DNA from: Methylophilaceae bacterium UBA6140
Lineage (GTDB): Bacteria > Pseudomonadota > Gammaproteobacteria > Burkholderiales > Methylophilaceae
Direction of reading: 5' to 3'
Assembly: GCA_002423265.1 (NCBI GenBank)
Contig: DIVE01000103.1
Location: forward strand, 1,960 to 7,609
DNA length: 5,650 nucleotides
A model generated the notes under the pieces. That model saw only the letters and a program-made list of their open reading frames with translations. It did no database searches and had not been told where the DNA came from. Positions 1 to 5,650 of the stretch are shown here, piece after piece. The translations under genes were made by a program, and so were the position numbers. Position 1 is the stretch's first letter. Each line of letters starts with the position of its first letter.

Positions 1-858
1 AAACCCTACAGCGGGTATATCTGGTTTTCCAGATCGACCGACGGCGGGCGCACATTCAGTCAGCCGCTCATCGTCCATCGCGACCGCGCCGAAATCACGC
101 ACCGCTTCGATGCGCTGGCCGTTGCCGCCAGCGGGCGCGTCTATGTCGCCTGGATCGACAAGCGCGACCTGCACGCCGCGCAGGCCAAAAGCCAAGCCTA
201 CGAGGGTGCTGCCATTTACTACGCTTATTCCGACGATAGCGGCGCGACTTTTAGTGAGGAGCAAAAACTGGCCGACAGTAGCTGCGAGTGCTGCCGTATC
301 GCCATCACCACCGACAGCGCGGGCAACGCAGTCGCCCTCTGGCGCCATGTGTTTGAGGGCGGCGTGCGAGATCACGCTGTCGCCAAATTTTCCGACCAGC
401 CCCTAACGGAGGCGAAGCGCGCCAGTTTCGGCAACTGGAAGGTCGATGCCTGTCCGCATCATGGCCCTGCGCTCGCCCGTGGCGGCGATTGGGGCTGGCA
501 CATGGCCTGGTTTGATGGCGGCGAAAAGGCCGGACTCTACTATGCCCGCATGGATGGTGAGGCGTGGGTATCGTCTCCCGCCAGACGATTCGGCCTGCCG
601 GAGCCGCAGGCCGGGCATCCCGCGCTGGCCAGCCATGGCGAGAACGTCTGGCTGGTCTGGCGCGCGCTGACGGATAAGGCGGCAGTCGTCATGCTGGCAC
701 GTTCCGATGACGGCGGCAGGCGTTGGCACGATGCCGTACAAGTTGCCGAAACCGCTGGCAGGGCGGACCATCCGCAATTGCTGACGCAGGGCGACGCCGT
801 CTGGCTGGCCTGGAATACCGGCAAGGACGGCCTCATGATGAAAAGGCTGCAACCATGA
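1..858 (+). CDS. Sialidase-fold (BNR/Asp-box) beta-propeller protein, 5' truncated by window edge
   Basis: The reading frame is open from base 1 to a TGA at 856-858, giving 285 residues; the N-terminus lies off the left edge. Three Asp boxes (S-x-D-x-G-x-T/R-F/W) are visible: STDGGRTF at residues 12-19, SDDSGATF at 77-84 and SDDGGRRW at 235-242. Between them are recurring blade-like strands ending in aromatic pairs (VYVAWID 47-53, WHMAWFD 166-172, VWLVWR 216-221, VWLAWN 267-272). This is the pattern of a sialidase/neuraminidase-type beta-propeller. The Asp boxes are structural, so they do not prove sialidase activity, and I cannot identify a complete catalytic Arg triad in this fragment. Unusual for the fold are a SCECCR cluster (Cys 95, 97, 98) and CPHHG at 151-155, which could bind metal or form disulfides. 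The stop overlaps the start of the downstream thioredoxin-like gene, so the two are probably co-translated. The fold is well supported; the substrate is unknown. Automatic pipelines would probably call it an exo-alpha-sialidase, which I would treat with caution. Confidence 0.8.
   Translation, partial: KPYSGYIWFSRSTDGGRTFSQPLIVHRDRAEITHRFDALAVAASGRVYVAWIDKRDLHAAQAKSQAYEGAAIYYAYSDDSGATFSEEQKLADSSCECCRIAITTDSAGNAVALWRHVFEGGVRDHAVAKFSDQPLTEAKRASFGNWKVDACPHHGPALARGGDWGWHMAWFDGGEKAGLYYARMDGEAWVSSPARRFGLPEPQAGHPALASHGENVWLVWRALTDKAAVVMLARSDDGGRRWHDAVQVAETAGRADHPQLLTQGDAVWLAWNTGKDGLMMKRLQP
842..846 (+). promoter_or_regulatory. Ribosome binding site for the thioredoxin-like gene
   Basis: AAAGG lies 8 bases before the ATG at 855, inside the last codons of the propeller gene. 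Together with the ATGA stop/start overlap it supports 855 as the true start and suggests translational coupling. Confidence 0.55.
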
Positions 859-1334
859 GATGCCTGTTATCCGGTTTCCTGTTCGTGCTGGCGGTCACGG
901 CGCATGCGGCAGAGTTTCTGCCGTTTCGCGGCGACAGCCGGGCGGTCATCGAGCAGGCCCATGCCGGACAAGCCATGATCCTGACATTCTGGTCGGTCGA
1001 TTGCGCGTATTGCGCGGACGATCTGGCCCTGCTCGGTGATGTTGTCCGCCGCCACCCGCAGATCGCACTGGTGACGGTGAATACCGATGACGATGCTGCA
1101 GCCGGCAATGCAAGCAAGATGCTGAACGAGGCAGGCTTGCCCGTGCATGCGCGCTGGCGTTTCGCCGGGCACGATATCGACCGCTTGCGTTATCAGGTCG
1201 ACCGCAAATGGTATGGCGAACTGCCGCGTACCTATTTCTACGACACGCGGCATCAGGTCAGGGCGGTCAGCGGCAAGCCGGCTGCCGAATGGCTGGAAGG
1301 CTGGTTACAGGATTTGAAGGCTGCGCGGCCTTAA
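855..1334 (+). CDS. Exported thioredoxin-fold (TlpA/redoxin-like) protein
   Basis: The protein has 159 residues. Its N-terminus is a typical signal peptide: Arg at position 2, a hydrophobic core at about 4-15, and an AHA-A end near residue 18, so it is probably periplasmic or membrane-tethered. The mature part has a thioredoxin-like core. A beta strand (MILTFWSVD, 41-49) leads into the CAYC active site (Cys50 and Cys53), and a second strand is ALVTVNTDDD (71-80). A likely cis-proline lies in ELPRTYFYD (Pro124), facing the active site. This layout matches TlpA/ResA/DsbE-type thiol-disulfide oxidoreductases, which reduce or shuffle disulfides outside the cytoplasm. The ATG at 855 is chosen because it overlaps the upstream stop as ATGA, follows AAAGG at 842-846 with 8 bases between, and begins the signal peptide; the longer in-frame extension from 723 would bury that signal inside the upstream gene. 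Its partner is not known. The cysteine-containing propeller protein encoded just upstream is a candidate by inference. Confidence 0.88.
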   Translation: MRCLLSGFLFVLAVTAHAAEFLPFRGDSRAVIEQAHAGQAMILTFWSVDCAYCADDLALLGDVVRRHPQIALVTVNTDDDAAAGNASKMLNEAGLPVHARWRFAGHDIDRLRYQVDRKWYGELPRTYFYDTRHQVRAVSGKPAAEWLEGWLQDLKAARP

Positions 1335-1430
1335 CCCGAATATTTCAACATACCGGTTCTGAAGCGAGCGGTAAATATCACGAATGCAAACTTCCTCGTC
1401 ATCGTCCCGTGATCCGGTGAAATATCCGGG
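1335..1430. other. Gene-free gap between convergent transcription units
   Basis: This gap separates the TAA of the thioredoxin-like gene from the stop codon of mrpG on the opposite strand. It is more AT-rich than the flanking genes and I see no coding sequence in it. Both operons must stop transcription here or within each other's 3' ends, yet there is no GC-rich hairpin followed by a T-run on either strand. Confidence 0.7.
1340..1425. repeat. Nested short inverted repeats in the convergent gap
   Basis: An outer 8-base pair of arms is seen, ATATTTCA at 1340-1347 and TGAAATAT at 1418-1425. Nested inside it is a 6-base pair, ATCACG at 1377-1382 and CGTGAT at 1408-1413, with a 25-base loop. In RNA from either strand these could form a long, weak hairpin and might act as a bidirectional terminator or mRNA-end structure. 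The arms are short, the spacing is large, and no T-run follows, so this may be chance. Confidence 0.3.
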
Positions 1431-1754
1431 CTAATCAGGGCGGTCTTCTTCACTGGCCGGCTTCTGTGCAATATGCAAAGCAGCCTTGGCCAGCAGGTGG
1501 GCACTTACCGGGGCAGTGATGAACAGGAACAGCGTGGCAGCAATTTCGTGCAGGCTGATGCCGGGGTCGCTGACGCTGAAGTAGATGGCCGAGGCGATGA
1601 CCATCGAGCCTACCCCCAGCGTGGTGGTTTTGGTCGGCCCATGCAGGCGCATGAAAAAGTCCGGCAACCGTGCAAGGCCGATGGAGCCCAGCAGGGTGAA
1701 GCCGGCACCGGCCAGAATCAGAAATGCCAGCAGGCTTTCGATCCAGAAATTCAT
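1431..1754 (-). CDS. mrpG: Mrp-type Na+/H+ antiporter subunit G (MnhG/PhaG)
   Basis: This is a complete protein of 107 residues, the usual size for the family. Three membrane segments are visible at about residues 5-28, 45-63 and 70-95. The family signature RLPDFFMRLHGPTK (29-42) follows the first segment, and the third contains the typical TAPVSAHLLAKAA block (80-92). MrpG is a small integral subunit of the cation/proton antiporter complex; it is needed for full complex assembly or activity, but its own transport role is not clear. The gene is last in the operon, and its ATG overlaps the stop of mrpF as ATGA (1751-1754). A run of six G lies about 10 bases upstream of the start (complement of 1765-1770), a weak ribosome site, so translation may depend on ribosomes finishing mrpF. 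The C-terminal tail (PASEEDRPD) is hydrophilic and acidic. Confidence 0.95.
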   Translation of the reverse strand: MNFWIESLLAFLILAGAGFTLLGSIGLARLPDFFMRLHGPTKTTTLGVGSMVIASAIYFSVSDPGISLHEIAATLFLFITAPVSAHLLAKAALHIAQKPASEEDRPD

Positions 1755-2020
1755 TCGATGATATCCCCCCGCAACAGGTATTTGGATAAGGCCACAGTGC
1801 CGACGAAACCCATGATGGCGATCAGCAGGGCCGATTCGAAATAGGCCGAGTTGTGCGTATTGATGCCGAGCAGCACCAGGAGCGCGATGGTGTTGATATA
1901 AAGCGTATCCAGCGCCAGGATGCGATCGGTCGCATCCGGCCCGCGCACCATGCGGTAGAGGCTTAGTACCATGGCCAGCGCGATCATCGCGAAGGCGATC
2001 TGTATGGCGAGATTCAGCAT
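1751..2020 (-). CDS. mrpF: Mrp-type Na+/H+ antiporter subunit F (MnhF/PhaF)
   Basis: This is a complete 89-residue protein of normal family length with three predicted membrane segments (about 4-22, 36-53 and 60-82). Between the first and second is the family's most conserved motif, RGPDATDRILALDTL (26-40), with charged residues Asp29, Asp32, Arg33 and Asp38 at the membrane edge. MrpF is a small hydrophobic subunit of the antiporter complex in the inner membrane. The start overlaps the last 7 bases of mrpE, and a strong ribosome site (AAGGAG, complement of 2029-2034) sits 8 bases upstream inside mrpE, so this start is secure. Its own stop overlaps the mrpG start by 4 bases. Confidence 0.96.
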   Translation of the reverse strand: MLNLAIQIAFAMIALAMVLSLYRMVRGPDATDRILALDTLYINTIALLVLLGINTHNSAYFESALLIAIMGFVGTVALSKYLLRGDIIE

Positions 2021-2502
2021 GAGAATATCTCCTTCAGCGGTTTTTCATAGCGCGTTTTGATCGCCTTGATGACGGCCTCGCGGTCGTCGACGTTGAGCGC
2101 ATGCACTTGCAGCACCCAGCGGCTGCGGTCGATGTCGATCGAGACGGTTCCAGGCGTCAGCGAGACGATGCTCGCCAGCAGGGTGCCGACGAACGGATCT
2201 TGCAGATCGAGCGGCACCTCGATGAAAGCCGGTTTGATACGGCCGGTCGGCCCCAGTACCAGTTTGGCGACATCAATGCTGGCGATGACGATGTCGCAGA
2301 CGACGACGCCTAACAGGCGCAATGCCGGCAGCGCCTTCACCCGGGGCGGATGTTCTGGCCAGAAGCCGCGCGTCAGCAGCGGCAGACCAATTGCCAGAAT
2401 CAGGGCCAGAACGCCATGCGCCAGCGAAGAGGCATTGTTGAGCGCCATCCACAGCAGAAAGATGGCGACGGAAAGTGCGGGGTGCGGAAAAAAGCGTCTC
2501 AT
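2014..2502 (-). CDS. mrpE: Mrp-type Na+/H+ antiporter subunit E (MnhE/PhaE)
   Basis: This is a complete protein of 162 residues, typical for the family. It has a short basic N-terminus (MRRFF), then membrane segments at about 10-26, 28-44 and 60-82. A soluble C-terminal domain follows, carrying the family hallmark SLTPGTVSIDID (114-125) and the strand WVLQVHALNVDD (129-140). In known Mrp complexes MrpE is the subunit with a cytoplasmic C-terminal domain and is required for antiport. The ATG at 2502 overlaps the mrpD stop as ATGA, and only a weak AGGGTGA-like ribosome site precedes it, so coupling to mrpD is likely. The 3' end overlaps mrpF by 7 bases. Confidence 0.95.
   Translation of the reverse strand: MRRFFPHPALSVAIFLLWMALNNASSLAHGVLALILAIGLPLLTRGFWPEHPPRVKALPALRLLGVVVCDIVIASIDVAKLVLGPTGRIKPAFIEVPLDLQDPFVGTLLASIVSLTPGTVSIDIDRSRWVLQVHALNVDDREAVIKAIKTRYEKPLKEIFSC
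2029..2034 (-). promoter_or_regulatory. Strong ribosome binding site for mrpF
   Basis: The - strand reads AAGGAG here, 8 bases before the mrpF ATG at 2020. It is one of the two best Shine-Dalgarno matches in the operon and lies within the last codons of mrpE. It suggests that mrpF also recruits its own ribosomes rather than relying only on re-initiation. Confidence 0.7.
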
Positions 2503-4061
2503 GGTCGGGTCACCCTATGTGTGGCATCCGGGTCTGGAATTACCGCCTTGATGTAATGTTCCGGCTGGTGCAGTTGCGCGGCGGTGCGCCCGGTAAAATC
2601 CGAGACCGGCCGCGCAAAAATCAGCAACAGCAGCGAGACAGCAATCAGGCCGAAGCCGGCGAGCGTCTGGCGCAGGCAGATGCGGGGCGTTGCTTCGGTG
2701 GCGAGAGTGGCGGCAACAGTTTTCATGTCTGCCGGAGACTCCCAGAACAGGCGGCTGCCGGCTTTCGCCAGTGCAATCGTGGTCAGCAGGCCGGAGAGCA
2801 GAATCACTGTCCAGATCAGCGCTGCCATTGGCGTTTCGCTGACGGCGGAAAGCAGCATCAGTTTGCCGATAAAGCCGGAGAAAGGCGGCAAGCCTGCGGC
2901 AGTGGCTGCCAGCAGCAGAAAGCCAATCTTGAGTTTGACCGGTACCGCCGTTGCAGAAGCAAGCAGCTTGTCGCCGGTCTGGCCGCGCGACTGGGCGATG
3001 AGGCCGGAGAGCAGGAAAATAGCAGCACCGGTGATGGCCGATTGCACCAGATAGTAAAGTCCGGCGGCGGTGACGGCGCTGTTGGCCAGCGGTGGCAGCA
3101 ACAGCAGTACGCCCGCAGAAGACAGCACCAGCCAGGCTGCCAGAGATTGCAGCTTTTTCGCGGTGAGTACGCCGAGTGCGGCGACGGCAATGGTTGCCAG
3201 CGCGGCGATGATCAGCCAGCCGCCGAGCAGGTCCTGTGTCGCAGCTGCCGGATCGAAGGCAATCACCTCCACGCGCAACATGGCGACGATGCCGACCTTG
3301 GTCATGATCGCGAACAAGGCGGCAACCGGGGCACCGGCGGCAGCATAGGCGTGCGGCAGCCAGAAAGACAGCGGCAGAACGGCGGCTTTGAGCAGAAACA
3401 CGGTGAACAGCAGCGCACCGGCGAGCCGCACCAGAGAAGCCTCGCCGGCGGATACGGATTGCAGCTGAATGGCGATATCGGCCAGATTGAGCGTGCCCAG
3501 CGTGCCGTAAATCAGGCCGAGCGCGATCAGGAACACTGCGGAGCCCGCGAGGTTGAGCGTGACGTAGGCGAAACCGGAGCGACTTTTGTCCAGCCCGCCG
3601 CCGTGGGCGAGCAGGATGTAGGAAGCCAGCAGCATGACTTCGAAAAAGACGAAGAGGTTAAAGACATCGCCGGTGAGGAACGCGCCGTTGATGCCGACCA
3701 GTTGCAGCTGAAAGATGGCGTGAAAGTGGCGGCCTTTCCGGTCGAAACCGGCGCTGGCATAGAGCAGCGCGGCCGCTGCCAGTATCGCGGTCAGCATGAC
3801 GCCCAGCGCCGCCAGGCGGTCGGCTACCAGCACAATGCCGAACGGTGGCGCCCATTCCCCCAACGCATAGGCGAGCGGCGGCAGATAGTCGGTCAGCCGG
3901 AGCAGATGGGCCGAAGCGGCCAGCAACAGCAAGGTGGAAAACGCGGCAATGCCGCGCTGCATTGCCGGGTGGCGACCGGCGGCGAGCAACAGCACGATGC
4001 TGCTGACGAACGGGATCAGTACCGGCAGGATAGGGCCGTGCAGGGTGAAGAAGGACATCAT
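2499..4061 (-). CDS. mrpD: Mrp-type Na+/H+ antiporter subunit D (MnhD/PhaD), proton-channel-like
   Basis: This is a complete 520-residue polytopic membrane protein, close to the normal MrpD length. MrpD is homologous to the antiporter-like subunits NuoL/M/N of respiratory complex I and carries a proton (or ion) pathway in the Mrp complex. The key polar membrane residues are present. Glu141 lies in NLFVFFEVMLLASY, matching the essential Glu of this family. Lys225 lies in VFLLKAAVLPLSFWLPHAY with His237 following, and Lys255 in AIMTKVGIVA. Hydrophobic segments run through almost the whole length, including the region after residue 400. Two ATG codons stand in tandem at the start. The upstream one (4061) is preferred because AAGGAAGG lies 9 bases before it and because it makes the usual ATGA overlap with mrpC. 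The last four bases overlap the mrpE start. No frameshift or lost key residue is seen. Confidence 0.96.
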   Translation of the reverse strand: MMSFFTLHGPILPVLIPFVSSIVLLLAAGRHPAMQRGIAAFSTLLLLAASAHLLRLTDYLPPLAYALGEWAPPFGIVLVADRLAALGVMLTAILAAAALLYASAGFDRKGRHFHAIFQLQLVGINGAFLTGDVFNLFVFFEVMLLASYILLAHGGGLDKSRSGFAYVTLNLAGSAVFLIALGLIYGTLGTLNLADIAIQLQSVSAGEASLVRLAGALLFTVFLLKAAVLPLSFWLPHAYAAAGAPVAALFAIMTKVGIVAMLRVEVIAFDPAAATQDLLGGWLIIAALATIAVAALGVLTAKKLQSLAAWLVLSSAGVLLLLPPLANSAVTAAGLYYLVQSAITGAAIFLLSGLIAQSRGQTGDKLLASATAVPVKLKIGFLLLAATAAGLPPFSGFIGKLMLLSAVSETPMAALIWTVILLSGLLTTIALAKAGSRLFWESPADMKTVAATLATEATPRICLRQTLAGFGLIAVSLLLLIFARPVSDFTGRTAAQLHQPEHYIKAVIPDPDATHRVTRP

Positions 4062-4417
4062 GACGGTTCGCCTTCCTTGTCGTTTTCTGCGGATTCAACC
4101 GTCATATCCACGTGGTCGTCGCCCGATTCGGAAAGTCCGCGCAATGCCAGCGTGACGATGTAGGCGGTCATGCCGAAGCCGATCACGATTGCGGTCAGCA
4201 CCAGTGCTTGCGGGATCGGGTCGGTGTAGTGGCTGGCCTCGGCGCTGATGATGGGGGGCGCGTTGATGGTCAGTCTGCCGCTGGCAAACAGAAACAGATT
4301 GACCGCATAGGAAAGCAGGGTCAGGCCCAGAATGACCGGGAAGGTTCTTGCCCGCAGCATCAGGTAGACGCCACAGCTCGAAAGCAGGCCGATTGCAATT
4401 GCCAGCATCGCTTCCAT
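4058..4417 (-). CDS. mrpC: Mrp-type Na+/H+ antiporter subunit C (MnhC/PhaC), NuoK-like
   Basis: This is a complete 119-residue protein with three membrane segments (about 4-21, 26-46 and 70-92). It is homologous to the complex I subunit NuoK. The family signature TDPIPQALVLTAIVIGFG spans residues 65-82, and GLTLLSYAVNLF lies at 31-42. MrpC sits next to MrpD and the A subunit in the membrane arm and helps form the ion path. The ATG at 4417 is supported by AAGGGGAG (complement of 4426-4433) 8 bases upstream; it shares one base with the stop of the upstream A/B gene (TGATG). After the third membrane segment comes a hydrophilic, acid-rich tail of about 25 residues (from SESGDDHVD at 96), which is a variable feature in this family. 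The stop overlaps the mrpD start. Confidence 0.96.
   Translation of the reverse strand: MEAMLAIAIGLLSSCGVYLMLRARTFPVILGLTLLSYAVNLFLFASGRLTINAPPIISAEASHYTDPIPQALVLTAIVIGFGMTAYIVTLALRGLSESGDDHVDMTVESAENDKEGEPS
4071..4078 (-). promoter_or_regulatory. Ribosome binding site deciding the mrpD start
   Basis: The - strand reads AAGGAAGG, ending 9 bases before the first of two adjacent ATGs (4061 and 4058). The spacing favours the first ATG over the second (12 bases). Confidence 0.6.
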
Positions 4418-5650
4418 CAGATTTGCTCCCCTTTATGCAGTTTTCCCAGCTCGGTGAGTATCAGCAGCACCGTGGCCACCACCACCAGATAAACGCCGAG
4501 GTCAAAGATGATGACCGAGGCCAGCTCAATATTACCCAGCAGCGGCAGGTGGAAATGGCCGTGCGTGCTGGTGAGGAAAGGCCGGCTGAAGAACCAGCTG
4601 ACGAGACCGATACCGGCTGCGAAAGCAAGGCCGAGGCCCAGCAGCGGCGGGTAGTTTCTCGGCAGGCGGTTTTCGGCGAAGGTCAGGCCGCCCGCCAGCG
4701 ATTGCAGGATAAGCGCAACGCCGGTGACCAGCCCTGCGACAAAGCCGCCGCCGGGCAGGTTATGACCGCGCAGGAAGATATAGACCGAGACTGCGAGTGC
4801 CAGCGGCAACAGTGGCTGCATCAGCATTTTGAGGAAAAGCGGGTGCGGCTCCTGTGCCCACAGGCGTCCGGCGCCGTCATGTTTCGGCGCCAGCACGCGC
4901 AGCTGGTCGAGCAGAGCATGGGCGCCGAGCGCCGCCATCGCCAGCACGGCGATTTCGCCGAGCGTATCGAAACCGCGGAAATCGACCAGAATGACATTGA
5001 CTACATTGCTGCCGCCACCGCCGGGCACCGATTGCTGCAGATAGAAATCGGAAATGGTGCTGAACGGGCTGGTCAGCAGGGCATAGGTGGTGAACGCCAT
5101 GCCGCCGCCGATACCGGCGGCGAGGAGAATGTCGCGGCCTACGCGTGCGCGCGAAGATTCTTTCGGTGAACTTTGCGGCAGGTAATAGAGCGCCAGCAGC
5201 ATCAGCACGATGGTGACGACTTCGACCGAGAGCTGGGTGAGTGCGAGATCGGGGGCGGAAAAGCGCACGAAGGTCAGCGAAACGACGAGCCCGACGATGC
5301 CGATCAGTACCACGGCGAGCAGGCGGCGGTGATGCAGCAGGGTTGTGCCTATGGTGCCCAGCATCAGCGCTGCAAGCGCGATCACGGCGGCGATATCGAC
5401 AGCCGAAGCGCTGCCCGCTGCCTGACTGTTACCGTTGCCGTAAGCCCAGCCACCGTAGATCAGTACGAAAGCGCAGAGCAGGGCGATGTAGCGTTGCAGT
5501 GAGCCGTTGTCCATCCAGCCCAGCATGCGTGCCGCTTGGTCGGCCATGTTCTTGTGCAGGCGTTCGAAAGCGGTTCTGCTGTTGAGCGAGGGCAGCTTCT
5601 CGTTCCATCGGATCAGAGTTGCGCGTTGGGCATAGAGCGCCACGCCGCCC
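4417..5650 (-). CDS. mrpA: Mrp-type Na+/H+ antiporter fused subunit A/B (MnhA-MnhB, PhaAB), C-terminal part only
   Basis: The gene runs off the right edge. About 410 C-terminal residues are visible, and the NuoL-like N-terminal half is outside. A GTG at 5643-5641 could be mistaken for a start, but the frame stays open past it (two Gly codons precede it) and the following text (ALYAQRATLIRWNEKLP) looks like the usual mid-protein linker of MrpA, so I treat it as internal. Counting from that Val as 1, a NuoJ-like region holds LTQLSVEVVTIVLMLLALYY (135-154, Glu141) and VILVDFRGFDTLGEI (217-231), both typical of the MrpA C-terminus. It continues without a stop into an MrpB domain with the signature RGHNLPGGGFVAGLV (292-306) and further membrane segments to residue about 396. 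A separate mrpB gene is absent, so A and B are fused, as in the six-gene group 2 operons of proteobacteria. This subunit supplies a second proton path and probably the sodium-exchange site. Its TGA shares a base with the mrpC ATG. Confidence 0.95.
   Translation of the reverse strand, partial: GGVALYAQRATLIRWNEKLPSLNSRTAFERLHKNMADQAARMLGWMDNGSLQRYIALLCAFVLIYGGWAYGNGNSQAAGSASAVDIAAVIALAALMLGTIGTTLLHHRRLLAVVLIGIVGLVVSLTFVRFSAPDLALTQLSVEVVTIVLMLLALYYLPQSSPKESSRARVGRDILLAAGIGGGMAFTTYALLTSPFSTISDFYLQQSVPGGGGSNVVNVILVDFRGFDTLGEIAVLAMAALGAHALLDQLRVLAPKHDGAGRLWAQEPHPLFLKMLMQPLLPLALAVSVYIFLRGHNLPGGGFVAGLVTGVALILQSLAGGLTFAENRLPRNYPPLLGLGLAFAAGIGLVSWFFSRPFLTSTHGHFHLPLLGNIELASVIIFDLGVYLVVVATVLLILTELGKLHKGEQI
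4426..4433 (-). promoter_or_regulatory. Ribosome binding site for mrpC
   Basis: The - strand reads AAGGGGAG, 8 bases before the ATG at 4417, inside the 3' end of the A/B gene. It supports 4417 over the internal ATG three codons later. Confidence 0.6.

Noticed and set aside
403..852. A 149-codon open frame on the - strand opposite the propeller gene
   Set aside because: No family-like features are visible, and the + strand frame has Asp boxes and propeller strands throughout.
723..854. A 44-codon N-terminal extension of the thioredoxin-like protein
   Set aside because: It would overlap the propeller gene by over 130 bases and put the signal peptide inside the protein; the ATG at 855 has a ribosome site and starts the signal peptide.
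1377..1413. Intrinsic terminator in the convergent gap
   Set aside because: The stem is only 6 base pairs with a 25-base loop and no T-run on either strand, so it is reported only as a weak repeat.
2475..4163. A 562-codon open frame on the + strand opposite mrpD
   Set aside because: Its translation is a low-complexity run of Gln, Gly, Arg and Glu, with no domain. It is the antisense of mrpD, whose hydrophobic protein with conserved Glu/Lys motifs is clearly real; long antisense frames are common in GC-rich genes.
4348..5169. A 273-codon open frame on the + strand opposite mrpA/B
   Set aside because: It is Gln/Arg/Glu-rich with no recognisable motif, and lies antisense to the conserved MrpA/MrpB domains.
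5641..5643. GTG as the start of a 408-residue protein
   Set aside because: The frame is open up to the window edge, no convincing ribosome site can be judged, and the text resembles the internal linker of MrpA, so the gene most likely continues beyond the edge.

Overview
The window is a GC-rich, densely coded stretch of bacterial chromosome. It holds two gene blocks that converge on a gap of about 96 bases. The gene content (Mrp antiporter with a fused A/B subunit, Gram-negative style export signals) fits a proteobacterium, possibly a beta- or gammaproteobacterium. That placement is inference from gene style, not a taxonomic match.

Left block, + strand (1-1334). A 5'-truncated gene enters from the left edge and encodes the last 285 residues of a sialidase-fold (BNR/Asp-box) beta-propeller protein. 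Its stop codon overlaps, as ATGA, the start of a small exported thioredoxin-fold protein with a CAYC active site. The overlap suggests the two are co-translated and may act together outside the cytoplasm. The propeller fragment has an unusual CECC cysteine cluster and a CPHHG motif, so a redox or metal link between the two is a reasonable but untested idea.

Convergent gap (1335-1430). There is no gene here. Two nested short inverted repeats are present, but no classical intrinsic terminator with a T-run.

Right block, - strand (5650 down to 1431). This is a group 2 Mrp (also Mnh/Pha/Sha) multisubunit Na+(K+)/H+ antiporter operon in the order AB-C-D-E-F-G. The first gene is an A/B fusion, of which only the C-terminal portion lies in the window; C, D, E, F and G are complete. 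All junctions are overlapping: 1 base for AB/C, 4 bases for C/D, D/E and F/G, and 7 bases for E/F. This indicates one transcript with translational coupling. The six proteins would form one inner-membrane complex that expels Na+ (or K+) in exchange for protons, giving pH and salt homeostasis. The promoter and the NuoL-like N-terminal part of subunit A lie beyond the right edge.

I see no RNA genes, CRISPR, insertion sequences or other mobile elements. The antiporter operon looks ordinary; the least explained part is the propeller/thioredoxin pair.
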